A DNA stretch of 64,000 nt from Periconia sp. R9002. Its lineage: Eukaryota; Ascomycota; Dothideomycetes; Pleosporales; Periconiaceae. The notes under the pieces are model-generated. The model was not told where the DNA came from, made no database searches, and was given only the letters and a program-made list of their open reading frames with translations. Location of the stretch: the NCBI GenBank assembly GCA_023627715.1, contig JAMAHW010000010.1, positions 620,001 through 684,000 on the forward strand, written 5' to 3'. The stretch's first letter is position 1; the number at the start of each line of letters is the position of its first letter. Shown one piece after another: positions 34,112 to 49,500 of the stretch. A program made the position numbers and the translations under genes.

Positions 34112-36908
34112 TTATGAAGAGAGAGAGCTTGACCGAGAACTCGGGCTGATATCGACCGTAGATTCGACCCTCGACGGACCTTGCTCACCCTCAAATTGCC
34201 GTAATGATACCGATGCCGGAATCTGGAGCTGATCTTCTGGCCAGCTACGACGCTCTCGATGCTCTACTGAAGGCAGCTCATTTTTCTCCTTGCTCCATCT
34301 TTTCCTCATTCGACTCCATCGTCTATGACCGCTTTCGCTATTTCCCATGCTCTCGCGTCGTTCTCGCTCCGCCTGCAGCTCTTGCCTCGTTTGCTCGTCT
34401 CGAGCGGGATCCGCAATCTTGCTTGCAACCGGGTACATATTGAGCCAGAAAGGCATGACAAGGCCTATTGAAAAGGCTACCACTACAACACAATAAGCGT
34501 ACTGTAAATTATGAGTCTGTTTGACGGCGTGTGCGATGGGCGGGAAAACCGCTCCACCTCCTATGGCGGCTGTGAGTAACACTGCGGCGTCTTTGGTATG
34601 CCCTCCTATACCCCGAAGGGCTTGAGCGTAGATGAGAGGGAAAAGAGGTCCCTCGAAAAAGTTTACCATGACAATAATTGCGGCAGGGGCTGCGCCAAAT
34701 CCAGATACAGACATGGCTGCCACAGCAAAAGCAAGTGCCCCCGCATAAAAGAATAATAGGGTAAAACGCGGTCGGAGCCAGATGTCTGCAAACCCTGCCA
34801 CGAAGCGGGATACAGCAAAAGCGGTGTGTGCAACGGCTTGGTGGGATACAAGGTCAAGGCTTGGCTCAATGCGGGCGACGTAATTATTGAAAGAAGTAGA
34901 CACGGTCTCCTGGCCACCCACATAGCAGAACAAACTGATAGCACCGATACCAAAAGATAACCACATTACTTTGATACGGGTGGAGCCGATCGTAGTTTCT
35001 CGAGGTATGGGTGTGCGAGCACATGCCGCTTCCAGTTCGTCGTCTGTGGCTTCCGGCAGAGGGACATAGTAATACACTACTGCCAAAAGAATCGTAAAGA
35101 AGGCAATGCCGAGGTATGCCCACTGTACATCGATCAAGTTGTTGGGCGAGGCTTTGAAGAGGACCTTTTTCGCAAGCAATGGCGAGACTACAGTACCTAT
35201 AGCTTGGATGCCTTGAGAGAAGTTGAGCCGTGCCTCGGCATACTCGGGTGGTCCACAGAGTACAATGAATGGATTCGCACCAAGTTCGAGCATAGAAAGC
35301 CCCATACCGACGATGAAGTTGGAAATTAGGAAAGCAGGGAAAGAAGAAAGCACAGCGGAAGGCCAGAAGATCAGTGTCCCACACGCATAAATGGTAAGTC
35401 CAACCATATAGCAGGCTTTGAAGCCCCAAGTTTTGAAGACAATCCGCCCGAAAGCGAGCGGCGCTACCAAATACCCAGCATAATAAGCACTGTGTTGCCC
35501 AATGGTTTGGCCGTCTGTCATGTTGGCTACTTCCTGGAAACGGTTGTTGAGAGTATCCAGCAGGCCGTATGCAAATCCCCATATGAAGAAAAGCACGGTC
35601 ACCATCATAATGGGAAAAATTGCTTCGCGGGTGCTTCTCAGGGTGATGTTCTTTCGTTTTTCCATGTTCACAAAGTCGAAGAATGCTGTTGAATTCCGGC
35701 GCGTGCGAGTGGTTGCGCACGTAGCAACTGTACTATTCCGGTTGAGAGGTGGCATGTGTTCATCTGGAGTTGTTATAAAATCTACCATACCCATGGGCTC
35801 ATTCTGACCTGTGAGTGCGGCAGCGGGTGGTGACTTTGGTGAAAACGGCGAATCTGGAGGTGATTGTAGTGGAATGGAATGGAAGTTAGGATCCATGATG
35901 TGAGGTGGAAGCGCCATGCTCTCATTTGTCCTGCTTGTACTCCTATCATGGGCTGTATGGTCCAGAATCCACTGAGGGCAATATCGACGTACTATTGGTT
36001 TTAAACCAGGAACACAAGCGACCATGATGCCCACATTGATTTCCACGACACTCCACATGAATGAGAGAGAAGCATACCACGAGAAATCAGTGGTATTGCG
36101 CGATTCGCTCCCTCCGGTGGGAAGGTCTATCTGGGTCGCACGAAGATTCTCGCGCTGGGCATCTTGGAGGTAGTAGATGCGAATGATGTCAACCACAGCG
36201 ACGAAAATGCCGAATCCAAAAGTGACAATCAGAATCACTTTTTGGGTTTTGGGTAGTCTCATTCCCGTGAGAATGGGCATGGGTAAGAAGAAAATTGCTA
36301 GATCGGTGATGATGTTGAGCGGCGCCGACGAAAGGTAAATGGTAACAATGTCGGTGCAGGACGCGGAAGTGGGAACGGGCGCCTGCAAGGCTGCCGAGAC
36401 AGGGCTACACTGCAGTATATTGAGAAGGGTCAAGGCAAGACCGCCCACATTGACAACCACAAGAGTTGCCACTGTTGCGTAGCGAAAGATCTTGTGGGTT
36501 TTGGAAAGGGACAAATAGAAGATGAGGATGGATGTCTTGGTAGCCATCAATGCCGGATTCTGCAATGTCTTAGTCTCGATTTGACTCGGAACATGATGCT
36601 CGCTAGACATGAGGACATACATAAAGGGCAGAAAAAGCATAAGCAGCTTTCTTCATATCTCGTTCCAGGTGGTTGGGTACGTCGGCCTGGTGCCGTCCGA
36701 GGCCATGAGTAGTGCCGTAGCAGATGGCGAACGAAGTCCCAAAGGAGAGAAGCCAGGCGACGCAGATGGTGTAATCGTCCCATCCTCTCTTCCTCACAAT
36801 GCCCCATCTCGAGACGAGGCGGAGGAAGACAAAGACGGAGCACAGGGCGAGGGTTGTTACGGTGACGGCAAAGACAGCGGGCCCGCGGTTTTCATCTTGA
36901 TTCACCAT
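34112..36908 (-). CDS. Fusion of Pth11-like fungal rhodopsin domain and FucP-family MFS transporter
   Basis: I infer two exons, 36908..36621 and 36559..34112, giving 911 aa with about 19 predicted membrane spans. Residues about 8-290 are a seven-helix fungal rhodopsin/Pth11-like domain: WDDYTICVAWLLSFG near the N-terminus, then NPALMATKTSILIFYLSL, and the family-typical VVEINVGIMVACVPGLKP. A polar Pro/Ser/Thr-rich linker (about 292-407) leads to a 12-helix MFS domain of the L-fucose permease (FHS) family, with FFIWGFAYGLLDTLN and MLELGANPFIVLCGP, then NFSQGIQAIGTV. A charged Arg/Glu-rich tail of about 100 residues closes the protein. The junction lies inside one continuous exon, so the fusion is not a splicing guess. 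The start has a strong context (GCCATGG). Receptor-plus-transporter (transceptor) function is inference. Confidence 0.9.
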
Positions 36909-37763
36909 GGCGGTTTGGTTGGCCACGAATGCTCAGCTGTGAACCATCCGAGGACGACTCACTGCACGGGACATGGGAATGAGAGAAGTGCCTTCTATCG
37001 TGGTCGCGGTCGTCGATGAAACCGGTTGTCGCAGCCGTACATTCTCTCTTTGCTCTTTCGATTCAATGGAGGGTGCTGCAGATGATGGGGTGGAGAGGGG
37101 GGAGAAGGGAGGGGAGGAGGGAATGGGACAGGCCAAACAAAAGCTGGGGGGATGTGGATGGGGTCGGCGGTTGTGTGTACAGGTAATTCTGGCGTTGAGC
37201 CGGCGCAGCCAACAGGCCATGGCCATTGGTCGAGGTTGGCGAAGATCCGAGTTGGAAAGCGGAGCTACTGCTATCGCGGCTACGTCACGCTCCATCTATC
37301 TCGACTAGTTACATGTTAGCAGCAGAATCGTACATAGGGAATCCCTTGTCCGACAACTTATCCTGGTTATCCTCCACCGTCTCGTCTCTTTTAACTGCTT
37401 ACAGGTAGGTAGTCAACCGATGCCAATGTGCGCCCACGACCACCACCACGGCTATCAATGCTTGCGCAGAAACGTCCGGTGCAAATGCTGCCATGGCACA
37501 TGACTAACAAACGAAGCTACCAGACCCCACACCAATTCACTAGTGTACATACATGGATGAATCGAATCAAATCAATTACATACCGCAACTCTCCTGACTG
37601 CCTAACTAACCATTAAGTAACTACGTAGCCATGTACCTAGGTATACACATGCATTATTGTCCCAGTCAGACGTGACTTTACTGCCCTGCAACTCTACTCG
37701 TTCGCGTCGGCGCATGCATCCAAAATTCCAATCGAATAAGGACCAAGCCACTCCAAACTCCAA
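36909..37763. other. intergenic region upstream of the rhodopsin-FucP fusion
   Basis: This 855 bp holds the presumed promoter of the fusion gene and the 3' UTR of the GPI-protein gene. It includes a G-rich plus-strand tract around 37085-37170, which is C/T-rich on the transcribed strand. No gene was seen. Confidence 0.45.
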
Positions 37764-38355
37764 CTACAACATATTGGCAACACCCAGAGCGAAGGCAAAC
37801 ACACCTCCTACGGAGACACCGAGGGACTGTCCATCGTTCCGTTCGGGTTGGACCGAGGAAGAGGGGATCGAGGTTCCAGCCGAGCTTGTGGCAGATGCGC
37901 TAGTAGGCGCCGCCGATGTCTTGACCGCGGTAGCGGCGACAGAAGACTGAGAAGACTTGAGCCTGTACGTGTCTTTGTTAGGTCCACACTGAAGGCAAGA
38001 AACAATAGCAGGAGCAGCAGGAGAAGAAAAGGAAGAAAGTAGAATCAAATGCTTACGGGGCAGCAGCATTGCAGTATTGCGTGACCTGATTCTGGACGGG
38101 AGGCTTGTCTTGAGAAGAGGGGCAGTTGTTGTAGCACGTCAACAAGTTGGTGTACTCGTCGCACAGGCAAAGCCAGTCGTTGGACTTTTCATTGCATTTT
38201 TCGATGCGTGTCTGATATTGAGACACGCAGTTCTTGACAATATCCATGGCACAGATGTCGGAAGAGGGGGCTGAGGCGACCGGGGCTGTCGTGGTTTGCG
38301 CAGCGGCAAGGCCGGCCGCAGCAGCAGCAGCAAAGGCAACGGAGAAACGCATCAC
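37764..38355 (-). CDS. GPI-anchored Cys-rich, Ser/Thr-rich surface protein
   Basis: I infer two exons, 38355..38057 and 37962..37764, giving 165 aa. A signal peptide (about 1-19, MMRFSVAFAAAAAAGLAAAQ) is followed by a compact domain with eight cysteines (about 34-96), including CLCDEYTNLLTCYNNC. Next come a Ser/Thr/Ala-rich stretch suited to O-mannosylation (from about 100) and a hydrophobic end (LGVSVGGVFAFALGVANML) typical of GPI attachment. The eight cysteines recall CFEM proteins, but the spacing is not convincingly CFEM. The acceptor at 37963 is chosen because it keeps frame into the GPI signal; a nearer acceptor would give a tail without one. It is likely a plasma-membrane or cell-wall protein of unknown function. 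Confidence 0.8.
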
Positions 38356-39506
38356 GTCGTTGCGGTTTGGGTTTGATTTGGATTCGGACGGGAGGGGAGG
38401 CTGCGAAGGGGGCCGGACGAGGTTGCAGAGCTTGAAGAATGGACAGATTAGATTAATTAGAGTAAGTATTCAAGAACCCAAAGCGAGTGATGGGGATGAG
38501 AAGAGGAAGGGAAGAAAGGACAAAAAGGAGAAAAATGGCGGAGCGGACGTGGCAACGCGGAATGCAATCCAGCAAAGGGATGGAGAGTGAGTTACCTAGT
38601 GAGGCTGGGACCATTCAATTTAAGATCAAACAGCGCCCAAATATTAGGCACAGGGCAAGATCCTCCCCCATGGTTCTGCACAGACCGTAGAGTAATTTGT
38701 GCTCTGCACTAAAATCCCCCGACTATCTGTGACTGGTCAGAAGGGCCCATCACCCTTTCTCGCCATGGCTCATGGCTGCCGCGCTTTCCTTATCTAGGCT
38801 TAGTGCCCGCCGGCCTTGGTCGTCCATCTCGTTCCAAATCCGACGACTCTACGAAGCCATACACGGAACCATCACCAACTTGTTCATGCTGTACGAATGT
38901 ATACGCGGAGTTGCATGTACTAAATGTAAAGTATCCGTGACTCCCCTCCCCCTCTCCATCACATGTTGCACATCCATTCACGCTCTGCCCTCCGATTAGC
39001 CAGCCCTCGCCATGGATACTCGGTTCTTGCAACGCCTCCCCACATCAAGCGCACCCTGTTTTCCACACCGGCGATTACTTCATGTACGACGTTGAAAGAT
39101 TGATAGCTCCCTATTGTATCCCATCGGGCGTTTCGAAATCCCTTCCCTACCCACGGTCCATGCCATCCGTCACCTCACTCTACCTTTTCGCGACCTTTGC
39201 CCTTGGTTCATTGCACCTCTCCAACCTCACATCCAGCATATCTTCAGAATAAGCTCCCCATCTTCCCCTTCTTTTTACTGCGCATTCACTTTCCCGTCGT
39301 GTGCCTTGGCTCCACTTATGCACAGTAACCCCTTCCTTCCAGCTGTCCGCTTGCACAATCCACGCTCTGAGCAAAGTAACATCAATCAAACGCCCTGCAT
39401 AACTCTTTACAGTATAAATTGAAAAATATTCCCTCTTCACACCACCCAGAGAAACGTAGTAAAAAAATACATCGACAGATATGAAAATGCTCCACCTTGC
39501 CGCTGT
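38356..39506. other. 1.15-kb intergenic region
   Basis: This region holds the promoter side of the GPI-protein gene and the 3' side of rsp5. It is C/T-rich on the plus strand at 39110-39350. No conserved coding signal was recognised. Confidence 0.4.
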
Positions 39507-42436
<2,930 letters not shown>

Positions 42437-43640
42437 GGTGGGTCCGAGTCGAGGGAATGGAGATGAGTGGTGGCGTGGAGAGGCGGCTCTCAAAGCTCGC
42501 GAATGGGTGGGCGTGTCGGTCCAGGCAGGAGGGGAGAGGACGGGCCTGGCTGAGTTGGGATGTAGGGTAAGGGGAATACCAGAGGAAGTCTGCTACACTA
42601 TGTAGGTCGACTCCAGCGGTACCGTAGGGTAGGTCGGGTCGTAGAGTAGGTAGGTAGTGGGAGTGGGTTGGAACGAACTTGGGGCTGTGCGGCGGGCCGT
42701 GCACCGTTTTACAAATTCGACGCAACGAGAAGACGAGAGTGAGAGTGAGGGAGAGGCAAAGGGAGAAAGAGAGACACAAGGTTGGAGATGGTGTTCGAGT
42801 GAATGCCTCGTTTGGTGAGGCCTGTCCTTTCCTGTCCTATCCTGATGTCCTGTTCCGTTCCGTTCTGTTCTGTGCTGTAGTCTGCTGTTCTTGGCGGTAC
42901 AGACCCCGCGCCGCCCGCTTGCCTTTCTTGCCTTACCTTCGAGGGCCTTGCCTCAGTATTGATATGTACCTACGTACTTGCTGACGTGAACAGTCACCCA
43001 CCTGTGTATGTACCTGCGTCCAGACAAAGTCCACAGTAAGATAAAACAGGGGCTTTCCTCCCATCTGTCCTTCAGCAACGCCAAAAGCGAAACCCTCTTC
43101 CGTCGTAATCGTCACCAATCATCAACAAATCATGCTCTACCCATCCATCCTCGAAGCTGACATAATAGCACACTGCAATGTCAAAGCCCGGTTGACATAC
43201 GTAATTACCTACCTACATGCCTCATGTACGCACGTCCCTATGATACGCAACCCTCGTACCCAATCCCCCTTTCTCCTTCCCTTGTTTCGCCCTAAAATTG
43301 CTTGTAATGGCGAAACACGAGACAAGCTATGCGCTGGACCACAACAACCAACTCGACTTCTCTGCCTCTGCTCTATCATCGTTTGGCGCTGGGAATCAAT
43401 GAATTCATTCCCATGATCCAAATCCCCCTACTCGGAATACCATTATCTGCATATACAACATCTGTTATATCCATATATTCATTCGCGACTCTGTCCACTT
43501 CTATACCCTATTCGTGACTTGATGCACATTGAGGAAACCATATCCGTGCAACACGTACGACATCTCCCCCTTAACTTCAATTGCTCCTTCCAACAACTAC
43601 CCTGGTGTACAAAACGGCACTGCACCATATTCGGTCGAAT
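42437..43640. other. 1.2-kb intergenic region upstream of rsp5
   Basis: This is presumed rsp5 promoter and leader plus the 3' UTR of the ABC1-family gene. A degenerate TCCTG/TTCTG pentamer stretch lies around 42825-42890. No gene was seen. Confidence 0.45.
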
Positions 43641-45705
43641 CTAAGCAGTCATTTGCCCCATTCCTAGAGCAGCTCTTATTCGGAGCAGCGTCTCATACGC
43701 ACCCAACTTGAGCTCAACTCTCATGTACGTCGTAAATGCTCGAAGAAAGGCGAAGAGGTTCGAAGGCCACAGTATCGATCCACTAAGATTCTCCAACTGC
43801 TCCTCGTACACAGTCCGCGATGCGTAACGTGCGAGAATGAGAAACGTCCGTAGAGGGCCTTGGCGGGTGTGAAGATTTTCGTCGAGGGAGCGTGCTAACA
43901 CCCAAATCATCAGTGACTGCCGTAGATGATAGCTTACTATACCAAGAAAGATGGAGGAGGCAGAAAGAAGAGGGAAAGCAGGACTCACTAAGATCGTTAG
44001 TTTTCAGAATCAAGAGCAACACTCTTGGCATTTTGCCTAACAGCTGGATCAAACTCTCCAACATGCCCCCCTCCACTAGACTTCCTCCGATGATCTCCTT
44101 CTCCTCGCCCGTCCGTTTCGTCGTCACATCCTTCAAGATAGCTCTGTAGTCGCGTCCTGTAATGGCAGATGCAAAAAGCGGAAAGTGCTCGTCGTCAATA
44201 CCTGCTGTCTCTTTTGCATATCGGCGCATCCGTGGCTCATCTGCATCCAACACTGCAAGCCAGAGCTTCGCATACGAGCGGCGCAATGGTAAAGGTATAT
44301 CGCGGTAGAGCCCGTGATCGTAAAGAATGACATCAAAGTTAGCTTTGCCCGATCGCGTGGGATTGTGGCGAATGGCGATGTTTCCACCGTGAGGGTCGCA
44401 ATGTAGAGGAGCTCCAGCCCCGAAGATCATCTGGTTAAAGATCCGCGCCAGAGCGGCGCTGACTTCGTCTCGATCGATACCTTTCGCATCCAAGTACTCC
44501 AAGTCATCTGGCCGCCTACCGCTTACATACTCCATGACCAGAATCCTTCTTTTGGCCCACAGGACTTCGGGGATCACAACCGGCACACCCCGCACCTTGC
44601 TGAAATACTCCCTAGCCCGCATCGCATTCTTTCCTTCTTGTGTGAAATCAAGTTCTTGTGGGAGAGAGATTTCCATCTCTTCCGACAACCATGTGAGGTC
44701 ATATTCGGGGAACCAGTACTTGAGCGTTTCAAACGTGAACCGCGTCAAAGCAAGGTCTAACTTGGCCCATTCGTCTAAAGCTGGATGTTGAACCTTGACC
44801 GCCACTTTCTGTCCGGTTGATCTTATCACTGCCCGATGGACTTGCGCCAGACTCGCAGCCCCAATGGGTAGCTCATCCATATCTGAAAAGTATTCAGAGA
44901 GATCGGTGCCGGTGTCTTTAAGTACCATTTCCTTTATTGACTCGTAGCTCGACACCGGGCATTTGTCCTGCAGGGGGATAAAGGTATCGCACCACTCGCT
45001 CGGGAGGAGATAATTCAAACTGGACAAGTGCTGCCCCAGCTTGATGAATATCGATCCATTCTTCTCCAGTGTTTTGAGTGTACGTTTGGCACAGCGCAAG
45101 TGGCATGCCTTGAGCAGTTCGTCGTAATTGCCTTCATTATCCCGTTTAAGTGTGTCTCGGTAGCTTTTCACATGGGTCAGTCTTTATTGCTGCATCTAGA
45201 CCCGGTTGCGCTTCGCGGATCGTCTTCCTTTTGATTTCACGAGATTCACTTACTCCTTGATGTTGACAAACAATGTCCTCACAACTCTTGCGCTCCGCTT
45301 CACGGCGGTGACAGCATGCTGCGCATCGTCGCTGATAGTCACCAATGTTGCTGCACCAATCACCAAACCTCCTCCAGCCATGGCCACCCTCCGCCGACTC
45401 TTTTTCCTCCCGCTCCCGCTTGACCTTGTCCTCGCCCCATCCTGCCCTATCATTCCTTCATGTATCGTTGTGGTCTTCGTCGTAGCATATCTCCGCAGCA
45501 TCGGCGGTGATGCTGAAGCTTTCCATCGCGGGTCTTTGAAGAGCGAGGCTCGTTGTGATGAAACCTGACGCCTCGCACATGCGCAGCAAGTCCACGAGGC
45601 CCTCCCTGGCAATAACAATGAATAAAACGGCAGAGCCGTTGCGTGGCGAAGATGCAAAGGGGAGCGCATTGATCGCGAGAGCGCGGTGGTAGCGAGGGGA
45701 TTCAT
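43641..45705 (-). CDS. Mitochondrial ABC1/ADCK (UbiB) family atypical kinase, Mcp2-like
   Basis: I infer three exons, 45705..45254, 45163..43989 and 43894..43641, giving 626 aa. The N-terminus is Arg/Ser/Ala-rich, a plausible mitochondrial presequence, followed by a hydrophobic segment (VAMAGGGLVIGAATLV) that could be an inner-membrane anchor. UbiB-family motifs follow: the KxGQ element in FIKLGQHLSS, an Ala-rich loop GAASLAQVHRA in place of the Gly-rich loop, the catalytic Lys in VAVKVQHP, HCDPHGGNI, and YDHGLYR in the DFG position. Sequence order resembles yeast Mcp2 (Cqd2) and animal ADCK1/5 more than Coq8. The role is likely in coenzyme Q distribution or mitochondrial lipid homeostasis. 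Family assignment is firm; the exact orthology is not. Confidence 0.88.
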
Positions 45706-46538
45706 GTTTATCGGCGTGGCTCGATCGAATGGTAGGTCTATAGATTTTGGAGATTGTTTACCGCATAGCGCATGGAAATGTTTCCCGTCTTCATGTACAC
45801 TCTGGTTCGAGTGTTAGCAATGAGTGAGGACAGGGGAAACTAGGATGCATTGGACGCTAACCACAACTTTCCCTGCTCTCGATAGCAGGAGGCGAAAAAA
45901 ATAAGGTATCAAGGAAAAGCGTCGAAGGGGACATGATTCGGCTTTGTGGTTTAGCGCGGCATGTCGGCATTTTCGGAAACCACGAGCACGGGCGGAAGCT
46001 AGGCAACATTTGACAGGCCAAGGTTGTGCAGACTCAAGGCACGTGAGAGGGTATTGGGAGAAGACAAGGAGTTCTGCGAATTATTCACCTCTGTATGTAA
46101 AACGTCGTACATGTATCCAGATTTCTTTTCCTACGTACTCCTACAAACATACGTAAGTGTGTATGTCTCTAGCCACATATCACGCTTATTGGAACCTCTA
46201 CCATTCGGACTTGTTCAAAAACCATCGTGGTTGCAGTCCAGTCTATGTTTTTTCCCAAGCACAATTCCTCCCGTATAGTACACCAACCATGCGCGCGTAT
46301 ATGCATCTGAGACCCTAAGATGCTCCCAACCGTTTGAACATGCAAACATGTAAAATGAAACTAACTCTGTCAAAAAAAGGAAGGCTAACCGGAGCCATCA
46401 TCCGTCCCATTTCATGCAAGCCCCGTTTCCCCATATCTCGGTGGTGGTTTTGTCCATCTCTTCATCATTTCGAACGCGCCGCTAAAAACCTACAGGTTGT
46501 CCATCCCGACTCATGAAAGCCCAAGCTTTCTATTTGAA
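45706..46538. other. intergenic region between ABC1-family gene and nuc-2
   Basis: This 833 bp contains the presumed promoter of the ABC1-family gene and the nuc-2 3' UTR. No coding or RNA gene was recognised. Confidence 0.45.
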
Positions 46539-49500
46539 TTACATATCGATGCTGTCATTAAACCTCAAAATGCCATTGCTTCGCAGAATTCCATCCACGC
46601 CGTTGGGTATCAACTCGCCCCGCGGGCGAGCGACCCCGAGGCTACCAAGTTGCTGCTGCATGCTGTTCTGAGCTGACCGAGGGCTTTCAGTTATATCCGT
46701 GACGAGGACGAGGCCTGCCGTTTTGATAGACTCGATGAGCGCAGGGGCGAGGTCCTGTGGAGACCAACGTTAGAAAACCCAAACGTTTACCCTGCCAGGG
46801 CTAGATCCACGAAGAAAAAGGGACGAAGGGGAGGCATGGAAAGGGGCAAACGTACGAGAAGGCGCGAGCTGCAAATAAGCCCCATGAAGTTGTTGTCCCG
46901 GGCGATTTGAACGGCTTCCTTTACCGATATCGTGGTACGACCACTGCTAGTGATTCCTTCTGAAGGTGATGTCGGTGCATAGTTGTCGGCGCCAAGTTCG
47001 TTGCAAAGCAGCACAGGGTCTATGTAATTGGTGAGGGTTTCGTTAGTTGACGTTTCTCCTTACTTGTCATTGAGGGACGCGCTTCCGATATACGTACAGT
47101 TTGGTTGTTTCCAGTTGATCACTGTGCAGATGTCCTGATTGAAAGAGCTGAATGCGACGCTTCTCAAAGTCCCATCAATTTCCCCAGCACCTTGTTCACG
47201 TAGCACTCGAGCGTGCTCGAATACCACAGCAAGGATTTTGTCAGCTGTGTCATTCATATCCTGCGTTGATCCGAGTTGGAGGCGCTCGGCTTCCGCAAGC
47301 GATGGAAAGAGAACATGTAACTCGACGTGTATGTACGCGGGAAGAAGAGCAAGCGCCTCTTTAAGGGTTATAAACGACGATGCCAGCGTTTGAAACATCG
47401 CGGAGATGTCATCCTGGTTTGCGTTGGGAAGAGCGCGTAGCTGTGTCGCAGCACCAGGATTCTGCCTGCTTCCGATAGCTGCAAACTGCTCGTAGGTGAG
47501 AATGTTAACTGGGACGTCTAAACCCTCGTGACCGATTTTCCACTGTGGGTACAAGACGGGGACTCCATCTGCTGTCAGTTGAACGAACAACCGAACATAT
47601 TCTCCAGAAAGGCTAGAACCGGTGATTAAAGTGTGAGGCTGAGAATCTAGTTGACTGGTCGCTTTCCAGTAGGTGGCGAAATGTGTGATTTCGAGTGGGA
47701 TTCCATGGAACGGTTTCACAACTTGGAAGTCAAACGTGATCCGGCCAATAGCTCGTAGCCTTGGGTCAAACAGCTCCAGGTGCCATTGTCCAGTGCTTTT
47801 CCCGGGATTTGTGAAGACTCGTGAAGAGGCGACACCACGCGCAATGACCTTGGACCCGATGGTGGGGTATACGTCGAAATCGATTGAGAAGGTGTCAATA
47901 TTTTCGATTTGGAACGAGATGACCCTGAATTCATCTTGTATAGGAAGAAGGATATTCCTTGGAATGAGATCAGAGCTTTTGGAGGAAATTGTGAGTCTTG
48001 CTGCAGGGTATTTCTGATTGTCGTAAAACTGGATAGCTTCTTTGCCAAATCTCTCGAAGCTGATGACGACAAAAGTCTTGGTGTCCAAGAAGTTGTGGCC
48101 ATACCTCCGAAAAGGTATAATCGGCGGTGGCAGTATGAACTCCGGGATACCCTCTGCATCTCCCCCGGTATCCATCGGCCCCGGTGCTGTACCCGAAGCG
48201 GTTTGGGTGGCGATTTGAGGAGACAGTTGCTTTTGTATAGATAGGCCAATGCCACGCCCAACCGATGCGAGCAACTTCATACACTCCAGATGGCCTTCCC
48301 ACGTAGCGTAGTATAATGCAGAAAGAGCCTTCTCATCGACTACATCAACGTCAACCTGACATTCCAGCAACGTTTTGAGGCATTCAACATGGCCTTCGCT
48401 GGCGGCGTGGAATAGTGGAGTCCAGAGATACAGTTTGTCGGGTTGGTTCAGATCTGCGCCATATTTTTGAAGAAGCAAAAGCATTTGTGGTGATTTTCCA
48501 GATCGAGCAACCAGATGCTGTGGATATAGCCCTTCGGCATCAGGCAACATCTCGGCATTGACCTGGAGTAGAAGCTCGACGATTTCCAAGGAGGCATATT
48601 GACAGGCAAGGTTAAGGGGGATGTGCTCTGCAGGCCCCATGCGGGTGATCTGCGCGCCTTTTGAGAGGAGGGCCTGCACACAAGGAAGCTGAGAATGCAC
48701 GATAGCATGAATGAGTGGCGTGAAGCTGTCTTGATCGCGGAAGTTGACCGAGTCTGGCGCGATTTTGATCAATTCCTCGAGGAGCTCCAGGTGGCCATGC
48801 ATGGCTGCATAATGTAGCGGAATTCGTCCGTAGACATCGGCAGCGTGTACATCCACCTTTCCAGCGAGCCCCACCCGCAGCACTGCCATTCTTCCACAAA
48901 TGGCGGCTTTGTGCAAGCAATTGCGTTCGTTGATCTCATCCTCTTGATGAAGAATGACTTGATTTGTGTTCAACAGGATGGTCAAAGCCGGTTCGGGAGC
49001 TTCTTCCACGGTGCTCAAAAATGCCCTTGTGATGCGTTCTTGGGCATCAGGGAGCTTAGATAACCTGGCCAAGCACTCCTCGATCTGTACAGTGTTGGCG
49101 GTGTTGATTGCTTGGACGATCTGGTTATCGAGAACGAGATTTGCTTCAATGGATGGCTCTGCTGGTCTTGCCTGTGCAGCTTCCTGGGGCACTTGCATTC
49201 CTTCGCCCTCAGCCCACCCGGAAAAGTCGAAGAGGGCCTGTGTTGCTTGATCCGACAAGGTGCTGATGACATCGCGATTGAAACAGGGTTGGACCTCGAC
49301 GGCTCGCGAAAGATAGAGCTGTTTTTCTCGTGACTGGCAGCATGGTCAGCCAGTGTAGCGGAGTGCACAGGGTATAAAGCCGGACCTTTGATGTCTTGTC
49401 CCACTGCAGTAGCTGATTAGCTGGATTGTCAAGGATAACGAGATGGGTTGGGGTGCCTAGTTACCTTTTTGAGAATTTTGGAGAAGGCGGTTGCATTAAC

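Noticed and set aside
34884..35720. 278-codon minus-strand frame within the transporter fusion
   Set aside because: It is a shadow frame of the MFS-encoding exon, which has clear family motifs in the other frame.
37764..38355. CFEM domain assignment for the GPI protein
   Set aside because: Eight cysteines are present, but the spacing and the conserved Asp context do not match CFEM well enough by eye; a profile search would decide.
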